Below are positions 12,035 to 24,355 of a DNA stretch of 64,000 nucleotides, piece after piece. Below the pieces are notes generated by a model. That model worked only from the letters and a program-made list of their open reading frames with translations. It was not told the origin of the DNA and searched no databases. Within the stretch, counting starts at the first letter, position 1. Every line of letters begins with the position of its first letter. Made by a program: the position numbers and the translations under genes. Source of the stretch: Chytridium lagenaria (Eukaryota > Chytridiomycota > Chytridiomycetes > Chytridiales > Chytridiaceae); assembly GCA_025449115.1 (NCBI GenBank), contig JAHLKC010000096.1, positions 89,092-153,091 on the forward strand. The letters are read 5' to 3'.

Positions 12035-13296
12035 GATTACTTAAATCGCCCTTAACCTTGTTAAACGGCTATTGCAATCCCGGACCAATGAAACTCTTCG
12101 TCTGTGGATACAGCCCACAAATGCCCACAAGCGGTGATTGACGACAGGACGCGCAGTTCCGTTGAAAAAAGAGTTTGGAGAGGACTGGAGAACTGCAATG
12201 TTGAAGTTGAAAGAATGTCCAGACTTCCCTTTTTCTTTCAACACGATTTTTTTGCAAAATCGACACCAACAAACCGTTTGGATTTAATTCGGGCATACCC
12301 AACAATGAAAGATGCCATTCTGAGGAAGGCATGCGGATTAACTTTTATCTGCTATTTGGTTTAACTACTGTAATTCTTTCAGGAAGGGATCTGGAAACTG
12401 GTGTATTCGAAGGGGGATCTTTGTGAATATGGTGAACGTACGATTACGTATGATGCGGTCATTAAAGCTGCGTTTCTTTGATGGACACGCACGATCTTGG
12501 TTTCCAAGTTTGAATCTCTTGCTTCCCTCATGATATTTCCGTTCTTTTAAACACACCAAAGATCAAGTACAATTGATGGTCACTCATTAAAGATCATGTA
12601 CCATTGATGGTCAATCATTATTCTCCATAGGGTCATCCATCTTGCTTTTTAACCAGAAAAGGACCGACAGGAAAAAGAAATGGGAAGAGGACGTCTTCCT
12701 GATACTTTTAACGTATAAATATCGCCAGGTGCACCCGAGTTGACTTTAACCTTCCCTTTCTCTTCCTTGAATGACGATGATGAAGTTCTCGAAGGGAAAA
12801 TGGTGTGTCACAAAAATTTTATTCTTATCTGCGGCGAGTAGCCTTACCTAGTTCCTTGAGAGCTCAGTCCATCAGCAAGCACCACACAACACACAGCACA
12901 AGTGAGTAGTTATCTCCCTCAGTATCTCTTCAGGGTGCAACGAGTTGCTTCTTTGCTCTACGGGTGGTTGATAGGTTGTCGGAAAGAGCTGTTACAGTGA
13001 TTGTCTTTCAAGAACTCTGACATTGTCTTGGTGGCATGGGTGGCGAAGGAGCCAGAAGGACTTCACCTCATGTTGTAATAGAGCATTTTAAAGGAAACTC
13101 CTTTCATATCTCTGGCTCATGATTGGAGCAGAATCGCTCTCAGTCTTGCGTGATGGACACTGCAGCATTTTGTTGATCATGACACATTCTGCATACTGAC
13201 CACAATTTTCCTTTTCCACACCTGTTTACAGATAATTACCTTCAATACCAAGAAGAATCTCCCATCCTTTCCACACCTCCTCCGCATTCTAGTACA
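12035..13296. other. Intergenic, divergent NSP1/MAF1 promoters
   Basis: About 1.26 kb between the NSP1 start on the minus strand and the MAF1 start on the plus strand. A gtgagt at 12901 may be a 5' UTR intron donor of MAF1. It includes a 31-bp tandem duplication at 12558-12619. Frames such as 12069-12332 (minus) and 12104-12364 (plus) look fortuitous. Confidence 0.5.
12558..12619. repeat. 31-bp tandem duplication
   Basis: Two adjacent 31-bp copies, AAAGATCAAGTACAATTGAT... and AAAGATCATGTACCATTGAT..., differing at three positions. They lie in the NSP1/MAF1 intergenic region. Confidence 0.85.
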
Positions 13297-14858
13297 ATGA
13301 AATATCTTGAATACGAATCATTGGAAGAAATTAACACGGCCCTGTCATGCGTTGACACTGGTGACATGAGAGTCTTTGGAAGACTCGAGGCCTACTCTTG
13401 TAAGCATCGTCGAATGCTTTTGGACATAATTTCTGGAGCTTTTGGTTGCTTTTATTTGAGGCATCCTTCGTTCTATCAGTCTGGTGTTTTACGTGACTCT
13501 TTGTTGACGAAGCCAGTCGTTTTGTTCTTTTGTTAATGCGCTTTGGATGGATTGAAACGTTTTGCCATTGGCTATCGCCAATGGGTGCACCGTCCATCCC
13601 AACATTTTGCAAGGACGAGGAAATAGTTACTTGGAGAGGAGTGTAGTTAGGAAAGTTGATCGTGATATATGTTCTAAAAGCAGTTTATGTTGGAGGATAT
13701 GGAAAGCTGAGGGCGCAGAGATGGCTGAAAGGACTGAATTCGGAATTATCTTAGAGGGCGGGTTGGCTTATTGGATGCCTACAGACCCCCTTTATCGAAA
13801 CTCCTTTTCATATTTTCCTCTGTTTGGAACGTTTTTCCATATCCTCCCGTATATTTGACTAGCTTTGATTATATGTTATGAGCAATTTACTGATATCTCT
13901 CTTTTACACTCCTCCCGGTACATTAATGGAAATACCCTCATTATGCCATATTTTTGGGACCCGCTTTTTTTTTATTTTTTACAGGTAAAAATACGGAGTG
14001 ACGAAAAGAAATTGAAGGCAGCACATTGACAACAAGAAGTACGACGAACTTGAAGTTGGATCGCCCGACCAGGCTTTCTCTTTTAGATCACCTGTTTCCC
14101 CCTTTGGTCCTTTAGCTCAACCCACTTCTCGTAAAACAATGTTCTACCTTGTTGCAACGCTTAATGCAGCATTCCCCGACTACGATTTTAGGTTTGTAGC
14201 GATCTTGATGATTAGGCATTGTGCTTTACATGTTTTATGTGATTAGCGATATTAAGCCCGAGGCATTTGTCAAGGTTCCTTCCATTGGTATGGTGGCAAA
14301 TCACATCAACTCTACCCTTTTTGCGATGGGAAACGAGGACTTTGCGAGTACCGTTAACAGTAGAGTTTGGCTTGCTATCGACCATATTGTACAGGTGAAG
14401 GAATGCGATATTTACAGTTTCATTCCTGACCCTGAGGTTGAGCCCGATGCTGAGGATGGAAACCTGTAAGTTTTTATTCGTTTCTATAATTATGTCTGAC
14501 TCGTGGACAAGATGGAGCTTTTACTACTTTTTCTTTAATCGTAAGCTTAAGAGAGTTATTTTCTTCACCGCTAGAGCTGTGAGGTGTGTATTCGGATACC
14601 GGCTTTGCATATTGATAGATTTGTTAATCATCTCCTTCTCTAGTTTCTTGGCACCTGGACGCTCTACCGACCTTCTTGAGCCGTCTGCCAGTTTTGTTAT
14701 GGATGAGGACATGGGTTCGGATTTCGGATTCGAGGACAGGTATGAGCTTATATCCAATTTGCTTGTTTGGTTCTACGCTAACTAATACTTCATCCATTTT
14801 TCATAGCAATCGTGGATTGTCCTTTGAGCAACACACAATGCAGTCGATGGAAGTTTGA
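13297..14858 (+). CDS. MAF1: MAF1, repressor of RNA polymerase III
   Basis: Negative regulator of RNA polymerase III, downstream of TOR/PKA signalling in other eukaryotes. Exon 1 (13297-13399) gives MKYLEYESLEEINTALS and GRLEAYSC, the family N-terminus. Exon 2 (13985-14191) carries KIRSDEKKLK and RKTMFYLVATLNAAFPDYDF. Exon 3 (14247-14465) has DIKPEAFVKVPS and VKECDIYSFIPDPE. Exon 4 (14512-14583) has LWSFYYFFFNRKLKRVIFF, the strongest Maf1 signature. Exons 5 (14644-14739) and 6 (14807-14858) form an acidic, divergent tail. Introns all have GT-AG ends and preserve phase. Two frame breaks occur in exon 2: an extra A in the AAAAA run just after the acceptor (removal restores YSCKIRSDEKK), and one more near 14020. 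Both look like sequence errors. Confidence 0.92.
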
Positions 14859-16124
14859 ATGACCTCGCACCTGTCATTCTGCCCTCACAACAAAATTTAA
14901 TGCATATGTCCTCCGTCGTCTCCAATTCCGCTCGAAACTTGGCATCAACTTCCGCTATCTTTTATATGTTTTACCTCTTTTAAGTTGCATCACCTAGGCA
15001 GCCGTATGTTACTCGCAAGCGGAGGTTTTTATCCTCCTCTCTTGCCCTTTTCCAGGGTATGGATCCGTTCAGGGATAGTTTTGGGACCTCAGACGAGATA
15101 ATCAATGGTTTCATCTCTGATGAATCGTTTTTTTTCTTACGTTCCCTATCTCCTTCATCATTTCGTCCTTTTGTTGTTCTCATTGCTTATTTATTCCATT
15201 TGTTAGTACTCGTCGCCTTTTATTGAGAAATGTGTATTTTTTAGTGCTTGTTCCGAATATTTGTTTTTCGAAATTGTTTTCAATCCCTCCCCTGCTCTTT
15301 GTTTATATCCTTGTGTGTTGTCAGTATCAATGGCTTTCCCTGTTTGTTGTGGAGGGCTGCTCGCATATTCGCTCTTGAAAAAGTAAAATCCAAAGAGAGA
15401 ATTGAAGTTCCATAGATCTAGTCTTTTTCATAAAAGGTTGTGTGCTGTTATGTAATGAGGATGCTCTGTTCCAATGACCCTTAAATCAGAAGTTTTGCTA
15501 TCATAATGGAGCCAATAAAAGTATTTTGACATTTTACTCAAATGCTTCACTCTCGCCACGTCCAAGGTTCTTCGTTTGCGTGTCAACGGCAATCATCCAA
15601 ATTACGGTCTGAAATCAACGCGAAATGAGGTCATCTAACTCCTTCACAGAAGGCTTGAGGCGTAGTGATTGGTTGCAAGTACATAGCCTGTATGTTATTC
15701 ATCTAATGTAAATTTTCGCGCGTAAAGTAAACTCTACCTATTTGTCCTATTAAGCTTGAACGTCAACAGTTTCGGGCATGAAGACTTAATATGTTTTATT
15801 GTTATGAACAAAAGGACAAAATATGCAAAGGTGTCAGAAAATACGTTTTTGAGCGAATAGGAATTAATGAGCTAAACCAAAAAAATGTCCAAGAAAATGT
15901 TTGAAACTGAGAAAAGAAGACCAGCAGAAATCAGTACAAATCCATAGAATCCCCACCTCCTAGGAGATAAAAAAAGGAAGCACCCTCCGAGATAAACATA
16001 AAACCGGGAAAGGATGAATATATGTGGCCGAAAAACAACGCAAGCTAAAACCAAAAATAAAAAATGAAGCTCTATTTAAGTGTCTGGAATCAAGAGATTT
16101 GACGGTCGAAAAATGCCGATAATT
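14859..16124. other. Intergenic, convergent MAF1/GPCR 3' ends
   Basis: About 1.27 kb, T-rich downstream of MAF1. No recognisable gene; open frames at 14980-15183 and 15872-16054 (minus) are short and biased. Presumably both 3' UTRs plus spacer. Confidence 0.5.
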
Positions 16125-19100
16125 CTACCAGATGCTCTTTCCATTCACCTGACCTGGCGTCCGTGGCGGTTTCGATGCCGCCGGCAACTGCCCACTTCTA
16201 GGGCTTACAGAGATATTGGGCGGGTAGATTGGCGAGTTTCGCTCAGCATTAGGTCTTTCAGTGCTATAATAATCCATTCCATATGATCGGCTCGCATCAC
16301 TGGATACGGTAGCGGTTACAGCTGGAGGGACATTGGTAACAGCCGATTCTTGGTATGCTGAAACAAATCCTGCCCCATTCGAATTCGCCCGAGAAGCGTG
16401 TCCGTACGACAAATTCGCGGAACCTGGTTGATAAGTCGACGGCGCGCCGTTCCCAGAGTAATTTGAGGTTTTCATAGCGGGAAGCGTGAGCTCGACAAAA
16501 CGTTCCAAAGACCGCGCATTCCCGAATTGGAGGATACGGAAGATTTTGCCAACACGGACTTCGAGACAGTCTTGGAGCTTGGAGGGAATGAGGGAGGAGG
16601 AAGAGTCGAGAATAAGGGATTCTCCAACACCGCTGTTGGGGTTCAAGATAGCGAGGAGCTTGGAAGAGGTATTATACAAGATTCGGCGTTTTTCCCACAT
16701 GGCAAAGGTTTTGCCGCCGTCACGCACAGGGATCAAAAACCTGGACTCAAACAAAATGGTGAATATCTGATAAACCTTGCAAGTTTGACAACTGATACTC
16801 ACTCTGTGATGCCGCTAGATGTCAAAAAGGTATCGGATCCAGCATCTGATGTTCCAAATGACGCCAACAGGGATGCTTGAGGTTATACCGCCCTGGTCCA
16901 CATCCTCGTCGAAACGCAACTTGACAGGCTTGCCTTTTCTAAGAACGATGCCGTCACCTTTTCTATCGCCGAAAACAGCAGCTAAGGAAGAGAAAATTTA
17001 GAATCCAGTGTACACATAAAAGATGCTTAAACGTGGAGAGAAATATTACCCATTGCGATTCTTCCAATTAAAACAGCGAGCACAAAGTAGCATGCAAACA
17101 GCGCCATAGCGTTCCTCAACGCAATACCCGCCGTAAACCCAGTACCTCCGCTAAACACAATAGCCACAACCACAACCCCACATATCAGAATATTTTGAAC
17201 AGCATAGAGAATATACGCCGTCTCCCGGTACGCACTTGCCGCGTTCCTTGTAGCATACGCAAGCACCATCGCCAACATCAACAATATGCCGTTGTACGTC
17301 ATGAGCGCTATATTGAAGTTCCGTTGGAGGGAGGAGTCTTTCGATTGACATTCATAATGGAATTTACCGATAGAGTTCTCGTTGACCCTAAAGGGGCGAA
17401 TGGGGTCAAGGACTTGCCAGGTGATTAGGACAATGACGTTGATGATGGTGATGGGGAGGGACATGAGGAGGAGGTACTTGTCGCGGAGGTGAGTGGCAGA
17501 GTACATACGGGTATTTTCGAAGATGCAGTAAATACGGTAACATTTGGGTAAGATACCTATTTGAAAGAGAAAGATGGTAAGCTTTGTGAACAAGATCATG
17601 TATTGATTTACCTTGCATCAGAAGAGAAAACCCAATCCATCCTGACCACTGTTGAATGTAGCAAGCAGCACCCCCCATCTCTTCGATCCTTCCAAGCCTT
17701 TATTTTGGAGAATAGATATTCAGCAACGCACAGAAAAGAAGTTTCAGTCGTAGTTGTTAACTCACCAGCCCATAACGGAAACAAACTCCACCATAATACC
17801 GAAACCCGCAATCGCCATAAACGGCAAAGACATGGCTTTCACAGGCGCCGTAAATCTTCGCACAACCAAGATTATGAGGCACACCGCAATTGCGATTACT
17901 CCAATTAGCCCCAACGCGATAAACGTCATACCAAGAGGAGACGTAAATTCAATAACGTCTCGGACAAAAACAACACCATCAGCAGGTGCCTTATCAGAGC
18001 CGCCTTTAAATATGACCTTGGCGAAGCTGGTATTGCTACCCTTAGCGTCAATGACCATGGATTGTACGAGGCTTGCTTTAACAACATTGGTGACTTGGAA
18101 ACCGCTAATGAAAATCCCGGCGGGCACGTTAGCAATAATAATCTCAATAAAATCACTCACAGAATACGATCCGCAGTTTGAGAATTATATACAACCTGTC
18201 AGACGATCCATTAAATGACTGGGCCACGAATTCCGTGACACCCAGCCCTGTCGTCCTGTTCAAGACTCTGTCCAAGGAAATCCCACTTGCAACAACCATC
18301 TTGATAGCCAAAGCCATACTAAGCAAGCAGTCTCTGTAAAAGTACGAATACGACATGATCTTCGCATCCGCCCCGTATGCCGCAGCATATCTGGCATCAA
18401 GTGCAGTTCTTTGACTTCCACCACCACCCTCATATGGGGTCGTAAACACCATTCCTTCTATGTTCTCACGATCTTCGTTGGAGTAACTATCTCGAGATTC
18501 GGGGCTATGAAGTAGTCCATAAATCGTCTCAACACCATCAGAGCCGATCCAAACGTGTTTGTCATCAACTAGGCCTTGCTTTCTTGCCTCTTTTAGGATG
18601 AGGACGACGTCAGCATCAAACGCCATCAGAACTATAATACGAGCGTCCGCGTCTCTTAGAGAGTTGACTTGGAGGGTATAGTTGGTGTCGCCCGGGTTGT
18701 AAGCTTCATTACGAAGAACGGTAATTCCAAGTATTTGCGCCCTTTCGAGAAATGAAGCAGATACTAGCAGATGAAGCGATGGATATATTTAGTTCAATAT
18801 GACTCTTCGCCACCAGAGCAACAAAAAGACGACAAAAACAAATCACTCACATCCAAATCCTTGATAAACAACAATACAAAATCAAAATCATTTGAGTTAG
18901 TAATATGGTCCAAGTAATGCGGAGCTTCAAATCAATTGCAACAAATACTTACCGTATGGAGAGTTAACGGTTATGAGGCCGACCTATGTACACACAATAA
19001 TTAGTTGATGAAAGCTTTCGAGTAAAAAAATTGTACCTTAGCCCATCCATAACTGTTGACAATGTCTGCCATAGCGTAACCTTGATACGCGTCTGAAGGC

Positions 19101-19772
19101 ACTGTTCTGAAGAAATATTTGTAGACGGACTTATCAGAGAAATCAGGGTTGGTTGCGATGCTGCATTGGTAGACCTAGTAAGTGTAAAACAAACATTATC
19201 ATTTTGCGTCAGACGAATTTCAATGCAGAAAAATCTGATACGGGACAAAAGTCCATGCAACAAGTATTCATCTTTACCCACCCTAAAGCTGTTGAGAGCC
19301 AGAGCCATCGGTGCAGAATTATCAGAAGTGTATTCACCAATGATGCCCACAACATTCTGGTCTCTCGCAAGTGAGATAGATTTCTCTACAGGAATAGCCT
19401 TGTTCTGGCTTGAGGCCTCCCAAATAAGGCGGAACCGTGCATTCGGAACACTAAAGGTAGGATCTGAGTTGATGTCTGCCTCGGTCAATTCCAAGACTCG
19501 GCGCGCAGAAGTATTTGTGACGGGAGCTTTTTGTTAAAAAAAAAAAACCGAGGCGTTCAGTCACATTTGCCAACGGCTGGATGTCGCAGTGCCCACGCGA
19601 CGGCGAAATATGTGCCAGTGCACTAGGAAAGTTTTGAGATGAAGGGGAACTCACTGTCCGTGGGGAGAATGACACCGATGGGGATGATGGTTTGGGCCAG
19701 GACTAACTCGATAGTACAGCACACCCATAGCAGTAAAGCGATCATGTTAAGCCCCTTCGTACTCGATGACAT
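16125..19772 (-). CDS. Class C GPCR with periplasmic-binding ectodomain and PH-like tail (copy 1)
   Basis: Seven-transmembrane receptor of the GABA-B/metabotropic-glutamate class. Exon 1 (19772-19655) encodes a signal peptide (MIALLLWVCCTIELVLAQ) then TIIPIGVILPTD, the usual first strand of a type-1 periplasmic-binding fold. The ectodomain follows: VVGIIGEYTSDNSAPMALAL, FFRTVPSDAYQGYAMADIV, RIIVLMAFDADVVLILKEA, WIGSDGVETIYGL, YSYFYRDCLLSMALAIKM. The membrane part includes LIGVIAIAVCLIILVVRRF, CYIQQWSGWIGFSLLMQ, GILPKCYRIYCIFENTRM, LITWQVLDPIRPF and YRETAYILYAVQNILICGVV. After TM7 a cytoplasmic PH-like module (KTFAMWEKRRILYN ... EVRVGKIFRILQFGNARSLE) is followed by a Ser/Pro/Asn-rich tail ending in VNGKSIW. 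A frame break near 16880 separates the linker from the PH-like part. Ligand unknown; amino-acid-like or other small molecules are typical of this fold. Confidence 0.87.
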
Positions 19773-20472
19773 TGAAAAACGTGGCAACTGCATCTTTGGA
19801 GATGTGTAGACGTTCGACTGTCAGTTTTTCAAAGGATGGAAGCGGAATGTGGTGGGGAGGTGGAGAGCGGGATGTGAGATAAGAATATTGCCGGATGTGA
19901 TGTTTTGCTGTTAATTGTTTTTCTCCTTCCTTCCTTCTTCCTCCCTCCCTTGATGATGAAAGTATATTAATTATTAATTGCTCATAAAACTAAAAGTGAA
20001 GGTTCCTGCTCCTTATCAATATGAAATTGAAGGATAAAGCATAAGGCGCGCCTCTTTTCTTTCCCACCCGGAACTTGTATCATAATATTAAATAATAGCA
20101 TTAGGCAGGTGGCTCCTTGTGCTGCATGCACACCACCATCAATTTGCACTGCACATCGCACCCCCCCTTCCACATCATCCCGCATGGGTAACATATTTCT
20201 TATCGTTGTGACCAAGAGCCAAGCCCTCATTTCGCGTAACACTCGGCGCTTGAGGTGGTTGTGGTTGATACTTTTTTCGGCAGTGCGAACCTCTTCAAGT
20301 GGATTTCAGTCTTAGCTATAAAACCTCTACAAGTGAATATGCTAAACACAAATTCCTTTTGTCAAACCATTCACAAACACACATTTCCAATCGTTGAATT
20401 CAACACTTTTTTTTAAACCCCGGGGTCCGGCCCTGGAGGCAATAACCAATAAAAATTAGTTGGTATGCAGAT
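19773..20472. other. Intergenic between tandem GPCR genes
   Basis: About 700 bp: the presumed promoter/5' UTR of GPCR copy 1 (T/C-rich tract near 19920-19950) and the 3' UTR of copy 2. No coding signal recognised. Confidence 0.55.
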
Positions 20473-23400
20473 TCATGAAACAGGGTGCCTAGCAGCCTTT
20501 GAGCTGTAAGCTTCAACTAAAACAAAACACAAAACTATAAAGTAAAACCATCTAAAACTCGCCGACCACAAACGAACACCACTAAGATTACATGGTGTTG
20601 GGGGCAAGTCCCACAGTTGATGATAGCATTGCTGACGAAACCATGACTCTTCCTTGGCCAGATCCTGCACCAATCCCAGATCCATCTGGAGGCCGCGCCG
20701 TAATCGAGTCAGATCCTCACCAAAGCCAGTAACTCTTGCTCCAACTTTGAGTCCTGGAGCAATCAGCTGTTGGAACTTGTCAAGATGAGCGGCACTGCTG
20801 AACTGCAGAACCCTGTATTTACTTCCAAATCGTATGTCCAAGCAGTCTGGATATGTTGTGGATTTTTGTATGTTGACAGAGCTGGAGAAGATTGCCAATT
20901 CTCCAACCTTGAACCATATAATAAGAAGAATATTGTTAGAGCTGAAGCTAAATATAGCTACAAACCATCGTTTTTGTATCCACGATGCCGAAGTTTCGTG
21001 TTATGGGATGGTATATGACCATCTTCTTTTCCCAAGTGGCAAGAACCCGCGAACCATCCTATATGTGGCACGTCAAATAAGAGTAAAGGTTTTAATAAGG
21101 GAGTAAATAGTGGAAGGATACCTTACCTTGACGGGAATAGTAATTTCAACCGGACCCAGCGTATCAGAGTTGAAATCCAGCGAGTCTTTTACATCCACCT
21201 CGCTGCCCATTTGCTCGCCGGATCCTCTTAATTTCAGGAGACTTTCTTTGGTTAGAAGGGTCGCAGACGCAATTCTGGCCACCTTATTTATGCATCAGAA
21301 GGGACTTAGATAGCGCGACAGAAGTGTAAAAGCAGAAATTATCTCACCGTCATTCCAAAAACAAATGTGCAAGATAGCCACGTTAGAGCGATTCGAATAT
21401 ACAGTACTGACATGTACGCTCCTGATCGTGATGCCCCATACACAAGCCCAATGACAAGAACACTGCAGAGCAAAATATTTTGAGCTCCGTAGAGAATGTA
21501 CGCTGTCTCCCTGTACGAGCTCAAAACTTTTCTTGACACGTAAGCAAGGAGGATGGCAATTGACAGAAGAACGCCATTGTAAACCAAAAGAGCTATCGTG
21601 AACGCCTCTTGTAAGTAAAGTGATCGAGATTGGCATTCGTAGTGGAATAAACTGCGATCGTCAACTGTCACCATAGTAGGTCTTAAAGGGTCCATCACAG
21701 ACCATGTCGTGAGAAGTATTACGTTGATGACAGTGAACCATATCGAAGAGCCATATAGTAAATGGTCGCGAAGATAGGAAGCGTTCTGAAAGCCATTATA
21801 ATGAGACTCAATTGGGCAAGCAATTATGAACATAGGGGTAATACATACTTGGAGGCGATTGTTTTCTATATACATCACAAAAAATAGTTTATCAGTTTAA
21901 AAAGTCCAATTGAAAAACGTCAAAAATAGCATGCGCTTACCAAAAATGCAATAGATCCTCCAGCATCGCGGTATTACAGCTTTAACAAGATTAGCAACAT
22001 TATTCCGACTTAATTATACCTTGCATGACAGTTGAAAACCCAATCCAGCCCAGCCACTGTTGGGCTAGGCAGGCTAGTTTCGAATCCTCAAACCTTCCAA
22101 TCCATCCATACACCGACCCATACACAATAGCAATACCAGTCCCCTCTATAAGAAGAAAAAGCATGGAAGTTTGTCGAATCGGCGTGGTTGCCCTGTTTAA
22201 GACAATCACAACTCCAGCTGCAAAACACGACAATATTCCCATGATGTGAAAGATGATAATGACTACTCCAATGGTTGATGTTCGTTCGATAACTTCCCGC
22301 ATTAATATTTTCCCATCTGGTGGAGGGCTTGTAGCGCCTCCCGCGAAAACAACTTCTTGAAGCACTTGAATCGTGAAATTTTCGCCGACGATCTGTATGG
22401 ATTCTACGAGTTTACCTCTAACGATGTTTTGAACAAGGTAATTCCTTTTGTTTGCATATTTTAATAAATTAGCGTCTCATGGCTTGAAAAGACCAAGGCA
22501 AAATAAACCCAACTTACGAAAGTCTATCGCCTTTATCATCAAACATAACCAGTCCGGAAGCACCTTCAAACGTCACATTTGTGAAAGTTGACCGCGACAT
22601 TGACGAAAAAAGGGAAGTGATATTGGAGGGAGCTCTACCGTTTCCTATACTCCTTTTAATGCCCAAAGCAAAAGTTAAAAGGCAGTCTCGGTAGAAATAG
22701 GAGTACGGCATGGGAAGTTCGCCGACCAATGACTCATATCTAGCATTGTATTTTTAATGGTTATGCTTGTCAGATGTCGGTTTCTTTACCTTTTGTTAAA
22801 GATGTCCCATCCTTTACCTCCTCGTTCCGACGGTACGGTAAACATCATACCTTCACTGATTCTCCTATCCTCGTCCGAAAAACTACCTCTCGTTTCACTA
22901 TCTGAACATCAACTTTCGTAAGCCTACAAATACGGAAAATAAACGGACGACAACCCCATACCGTACAACAAGTTAAACATCGTCTGCACCGCATCTGTTC
23001 CAATCCAAACATACTAAACCACATCGATTAGTTGTAATAAAAGTTGAAGAACCCACTTCTGGACCAACCAAATGGCGCTTAGAAGCTGCGCGGAGAATAT
23101 TGATAGTGTCAATGTCGTATCCGATAACCACTATAACTCTCGCGTCGGAATCTTTGTATGGAATCCATTTGGAGTCTAAAGTCCGTAACGCCTCTGTTGT
23201 AGGCTTCGTTGCGGAGGATGGTGATGTTTTCTCTTGCTGCAGCCTGTAAGACACTCGAGACAACTGGAAACGGATAAGGGAGCGGTCACGAGAAAAAAGT
23301 TATGAATTAACATTGTAGGGAGTCTCACCCCCAATTCCGTAAGAAGTGTTTACGGTGATAAGTGCGACTTTTCTCCATTGGAAAAAAGCTAGTAATTTAA

Positions 23401-24120
23401 CAAGAGCCTTTCCTTGGTTTTCATCGCTCGGAACTATGATCGTTAAATAATTTGTTGCGCAGATTACAGAAAAGAATTTAAAAATAAGCAGTTAGAAATA
23501 GATCAAAATAGACATGATAAGAGAAGAAAAAAAAAAGAAAAAAAAGGCATTTGCACGCACCCGGTCCTAAAAAATACGGAAACATATCCTTATTCGATAA
23601 CTCTGGGGTCGTGGATGCACCCGAGCATTGGTATACCTGTACAGCAATGAGACCTTCAACTCTAACACTAAACTAAAAGCAAAGAAACAAAGACTTTTAG
23701 CGGGAACTAATAGTAGACCTGAAAGCTATTCATGGCCAACGCAACGGGCACAGTGATCCCCGACGAAAAATTCTCCAAGTACCCCTACAATCCCAATTGA
23801 CCTTGCAGAATCAATAGCGTTTTTGACAGCAACCCTCGGTCCGATTTTTGAATTTAACCAATTTATAGTATAGCGAAGCCCAGATACTGCAAACTCTGCA
23901 TCGTTATTGATGTCCCATAACGTAAGATTTAATACGCGCCCACCAGATATACGAAATATGGATCTATACGCCATTTTATCGATGGTAAGTACGGTTGTGG
24001 TCATTAGTATAACATACCATCTAGAGGTACTAGGACGGCAAGTGGGACGTCTACCGTTGACACAAGCGCGACGTTTGTCACCAGATATAAAGCAACAGCA
24101 AGGTAAGGGAACCACAGCAT
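20473..24120 (-). CDS. Class C GPCR with periplasmic-binding ectodomain and PH-like tail (copy 2)
   Basis: Tandem paralogue of the downstream receptor, same strand and same order of parts. Exon 1 (24120-24018) is a signal peptide (MLWFPYLAVALYLVTNVALV) followed by VDVPLAVLVPLD. Ectodomain pieces: SGLRYTINWLNSKIGPRVAV, SIGIVGVLGEF (an extra T at 23766-23770 breaks the frame before SSGITVPVALAMNSFQ), YSYFYRDCLLTFALGIKRS. Membrane pieces: GVVIIIFHIMGILSCFAAGV, LAQQWLGWIGFSTVMQG, LLTTWSVMDPLRPTMV, YRETAYILYGAQNILLCSVL, IALTWLSCTFVFGMTVR. The cytoplasmic module (VLATWEKKMVIYHPITRNF ... CLDIRFGSKYRVLQFSSAAH) aligns with the PH-like module of copy 1. The C-terminus is uncertain: the printed frame runs to 20473, but a frame break near 20725 would give a Ser/Gly-rich tail ending VGLAPNTM at about 20590, which looks more natural. 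Confidence 0.84.
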
Positions 24121-24355
24121 GGCTCAGAATCTCCATATGGGTCAATGCAATTCGCTCCCAGTGTATCAACCCCAGCGTTTCCTTGGGGTCGGTGCAAAGA
24201 TATTACCTTTGTGAAGATCGACAGGCAATCTCATGAACTTTTGGTGATTAAATCATGAGCCAGGATTACCGGACAATTAGAGAGACCGCGATAAATTAAC
24301 TCTGTGTATATTTTATGTGTCTATATAGAGTGGACATCTATCACCCAGATGGGCT

